A DNA stretch of 12,445 bases. Origin: Clostridiales bacterium. Its GTDB lineage: Bacteria > Bacillota > Clostridia > Oscillospirales > CAG-272. Shown here in pieces: positions 11,829-12,445 of this stretch. The stretch lies in the NCBI GenBank assembly GCA_018370615.1, contig JAGZAC010000016.1:1-12445 (forward strand), read 5' to 3'. Made by a program: the position numbers and the translations under genes. Numbering within the stretch: the first letter of the stretch is position 1; each line of letters opens with the position of its first letter. The notes below the pieces were generated by a model. It ran no database searches. It worked only from the letters and a program-made list of their open reading frames with translations, and was not told the DNA's origin.

Positions 11829-12335
11829 ATGAAACAAAACTCAAAAATCCTTGCTCTGCTGGGCCTTTGCACAGCGGCTGCTATGATTCTGTCTTATGTG
11901 GAAAGCTTTGTTCCTTTTCCCATTCCGGGACTGAAAATCGGATTGCCAAACGTGGTAATTGTTTTTGTGCTGTATCGAGTAGGATGGACGTCTGCGGCTG
12001 CGGTATCCCTGGTGCGTGTGGGGCTGACGGCTGTGTTATTTGGGAATATGCTCAGTCTGGCGTACAGCCTTGCGGGAGCGGTGCTCAGTCTGGCTGTGAT
12101 GCTGCTGCTGAAAAAAATGGACTGCTTTTCTGTGGTGGGCGTCAGTGTGGCTGGGGGAGTTTCTCACAATGCGGCACAGATTATGGTGGCCGCTGCGGTA
12201 ATGCGTACCGATCAGATTTTGTATTATCTTCCTTTCCTTATTATAGGGGGAACTGCTGCCGGAATTTTGATTGGTATTGCCGGCGGGATTTTACTCAAGC
12301 GTATACCGGATATGAATGTTATGCGCCGACACTAA
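11829..12335 (+). CDS. Gx transporter family membrane protein
   Basis: This encodes 168 residues, often labelled heptaprenyl diphosphate synthase component I. Five to six hydrophobic helices are visible. ILSYVESFVPFPIPGLKIGLPNVV (about 20-43) is the strongest family mark, followed by a GNMLSLAYSLAGAVLSL helix (72-88) and GGVSHNAAQI (109-118). The start at 11829 gives the usual MKxxxK-hydrophobic N-terminus and follows AGGAAAGG by 12 bases, the same spacing as in rnfC. ATG 11775, overlapping the upstream gene and following AGGA by five bases, is a real alternative giving 186 residues. The fold resembles ECF-type substrate-binding (S) components. The substrate is unknown; genes of this family and NusG_II genes are often neighbours in Clostridia. 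Last gene of the operon. Confidence 0.85.
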   Translation: MKQNSKILALLGLCTAAAMILSYVESFVPFPIPGLKIGLPNVVIVFVLYRVGWTSAAAVSLVRVGLTAVLFGNMLSLAYSLAGAVLSLAVMLLLKKMDCFSVVGVSVAGGVSHNAAQIMVAAAVMRTDQILYYLPFLIIGGTAAGILIGIAGGILLKRIPDMNVMRRH

Positions 12336-12384
12336 ATATTGTTAAACATATCTTCTATATGACAAAATATGTAAAATTTGCTAT

Positions 12385-12413
12385 CCATGTTGAATTAAAC
12401 ATGGCAATTTTAT
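12385..12413 (+). terminator. Probable terminator of rnf operon
   Basis: A 7-bp stem (CCATGTT 12385-12391, AACATGG 12398-12404) with loop GAATTA is followed by CAATTTTAT. It is 50 bases past the last stop codon. The stem is only moderately GC-rich, so efficiency is uncertain. Confidence 0.6.
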
Positions 12414-12422
12414 ATAAAAACC

Positions 12423-12445
12423 TTGACAAAAATATAGGTTTGTGA
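12423..12445 (+). promoter_or_regulatory. -35 box of next transcription unit, cut by window end
   Basis: TTGACA at 12423-12428 is followed by exactly 17 bases to the window end, so a -10 box would begin at the first base outside. This is a prediction only. Confidence 0.4.

Noticed and set aside
11867..12445. Plus-strand open frame rich in Cys and Gly reaching the window end
   Set aside because: Shadow of the Gx-transporter gene in another frame; it continues through the terminator hairpin and next -35 box.

Overview
The window looks like chromosomal DNA of an anaerobic Firmicute of the class Clostridia, probably a gut or fermentative species of moderate GC content. Four things suggest this: a complete rnf operon in the clostridial order C-D-G-E-A-B, tRNA genes with encoded CCA ends, purine-rich Shine-Dalgarno sites, and near-consensus sigma-A type promoters with 17-bp spacers. 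I cannot name the genus.

Layout. (1) Bases 1-2200 hold a truncated copy of a small palindromic repeat, a gap, then two one-base-overlapping phage tail genes: a BppU-like baseplate or fibre protein with a six-unit 14-residue coiled-coil repeat, and a small tail-type protein. A strong terminator closes this pair, which looks like the end of a prophage or tailocin lying mostly outside the window. (2) Bases 2210-2506 hold a minus-strand tRNA operon, tRNA-Gln(TTG) then tRNA-Val(CAC), with its own promoter and terminator. (3) Bases 2523-3369 carry a monocistronic MTA/SAH nucleosidase gene (mtnN). (4) Bases 3313-3425 hold two copies of the palindromic repeat facing each other. (5) Bases 3433-5183 hold a small accessory block: a papain-like (NlpC/P60, YiiX-type) hydrolase on the minus strand, a divergent PASTA lipoprotein, and an XRE-type regulator with a large palindromic operator over its start region. 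An 11-bp half-site of that operator recurs upstream of the hydrolase promoter. (6) Bases 5184-5476 are gene-free and rich in hairpins, with a second facing pair of the repeat. (7) Bases 5555-12413 are one long operon: a consensus promoter, rnfCDGEAB, then a membrane-anchored NusG domain II protein and a Gx-transporter family membrane protein, ending in a hairpin terminator. A further -35 box is cut by the window end.

Functionally, the Rnf complex couples electron flow between ferredoxin and NAD+ to cation pumping across the membrane. The two appended genes are tightly packed onto rnfB and probably add an extracytosolic or quinone-linked redox function. The main oddity in the operon is RnfG: it is about twice the usual length and has two FMN-binding-like domains whose flavinylation motifs deviate in complementary ways.

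The most unusual non-coding signal is the repeat family. Five copies keep a fixed G/C-rich hairpin and fixed ends, but each carries a different and still perfectly paired second hairpin, which is the mark of selection on structure or of a module that swaps arms.
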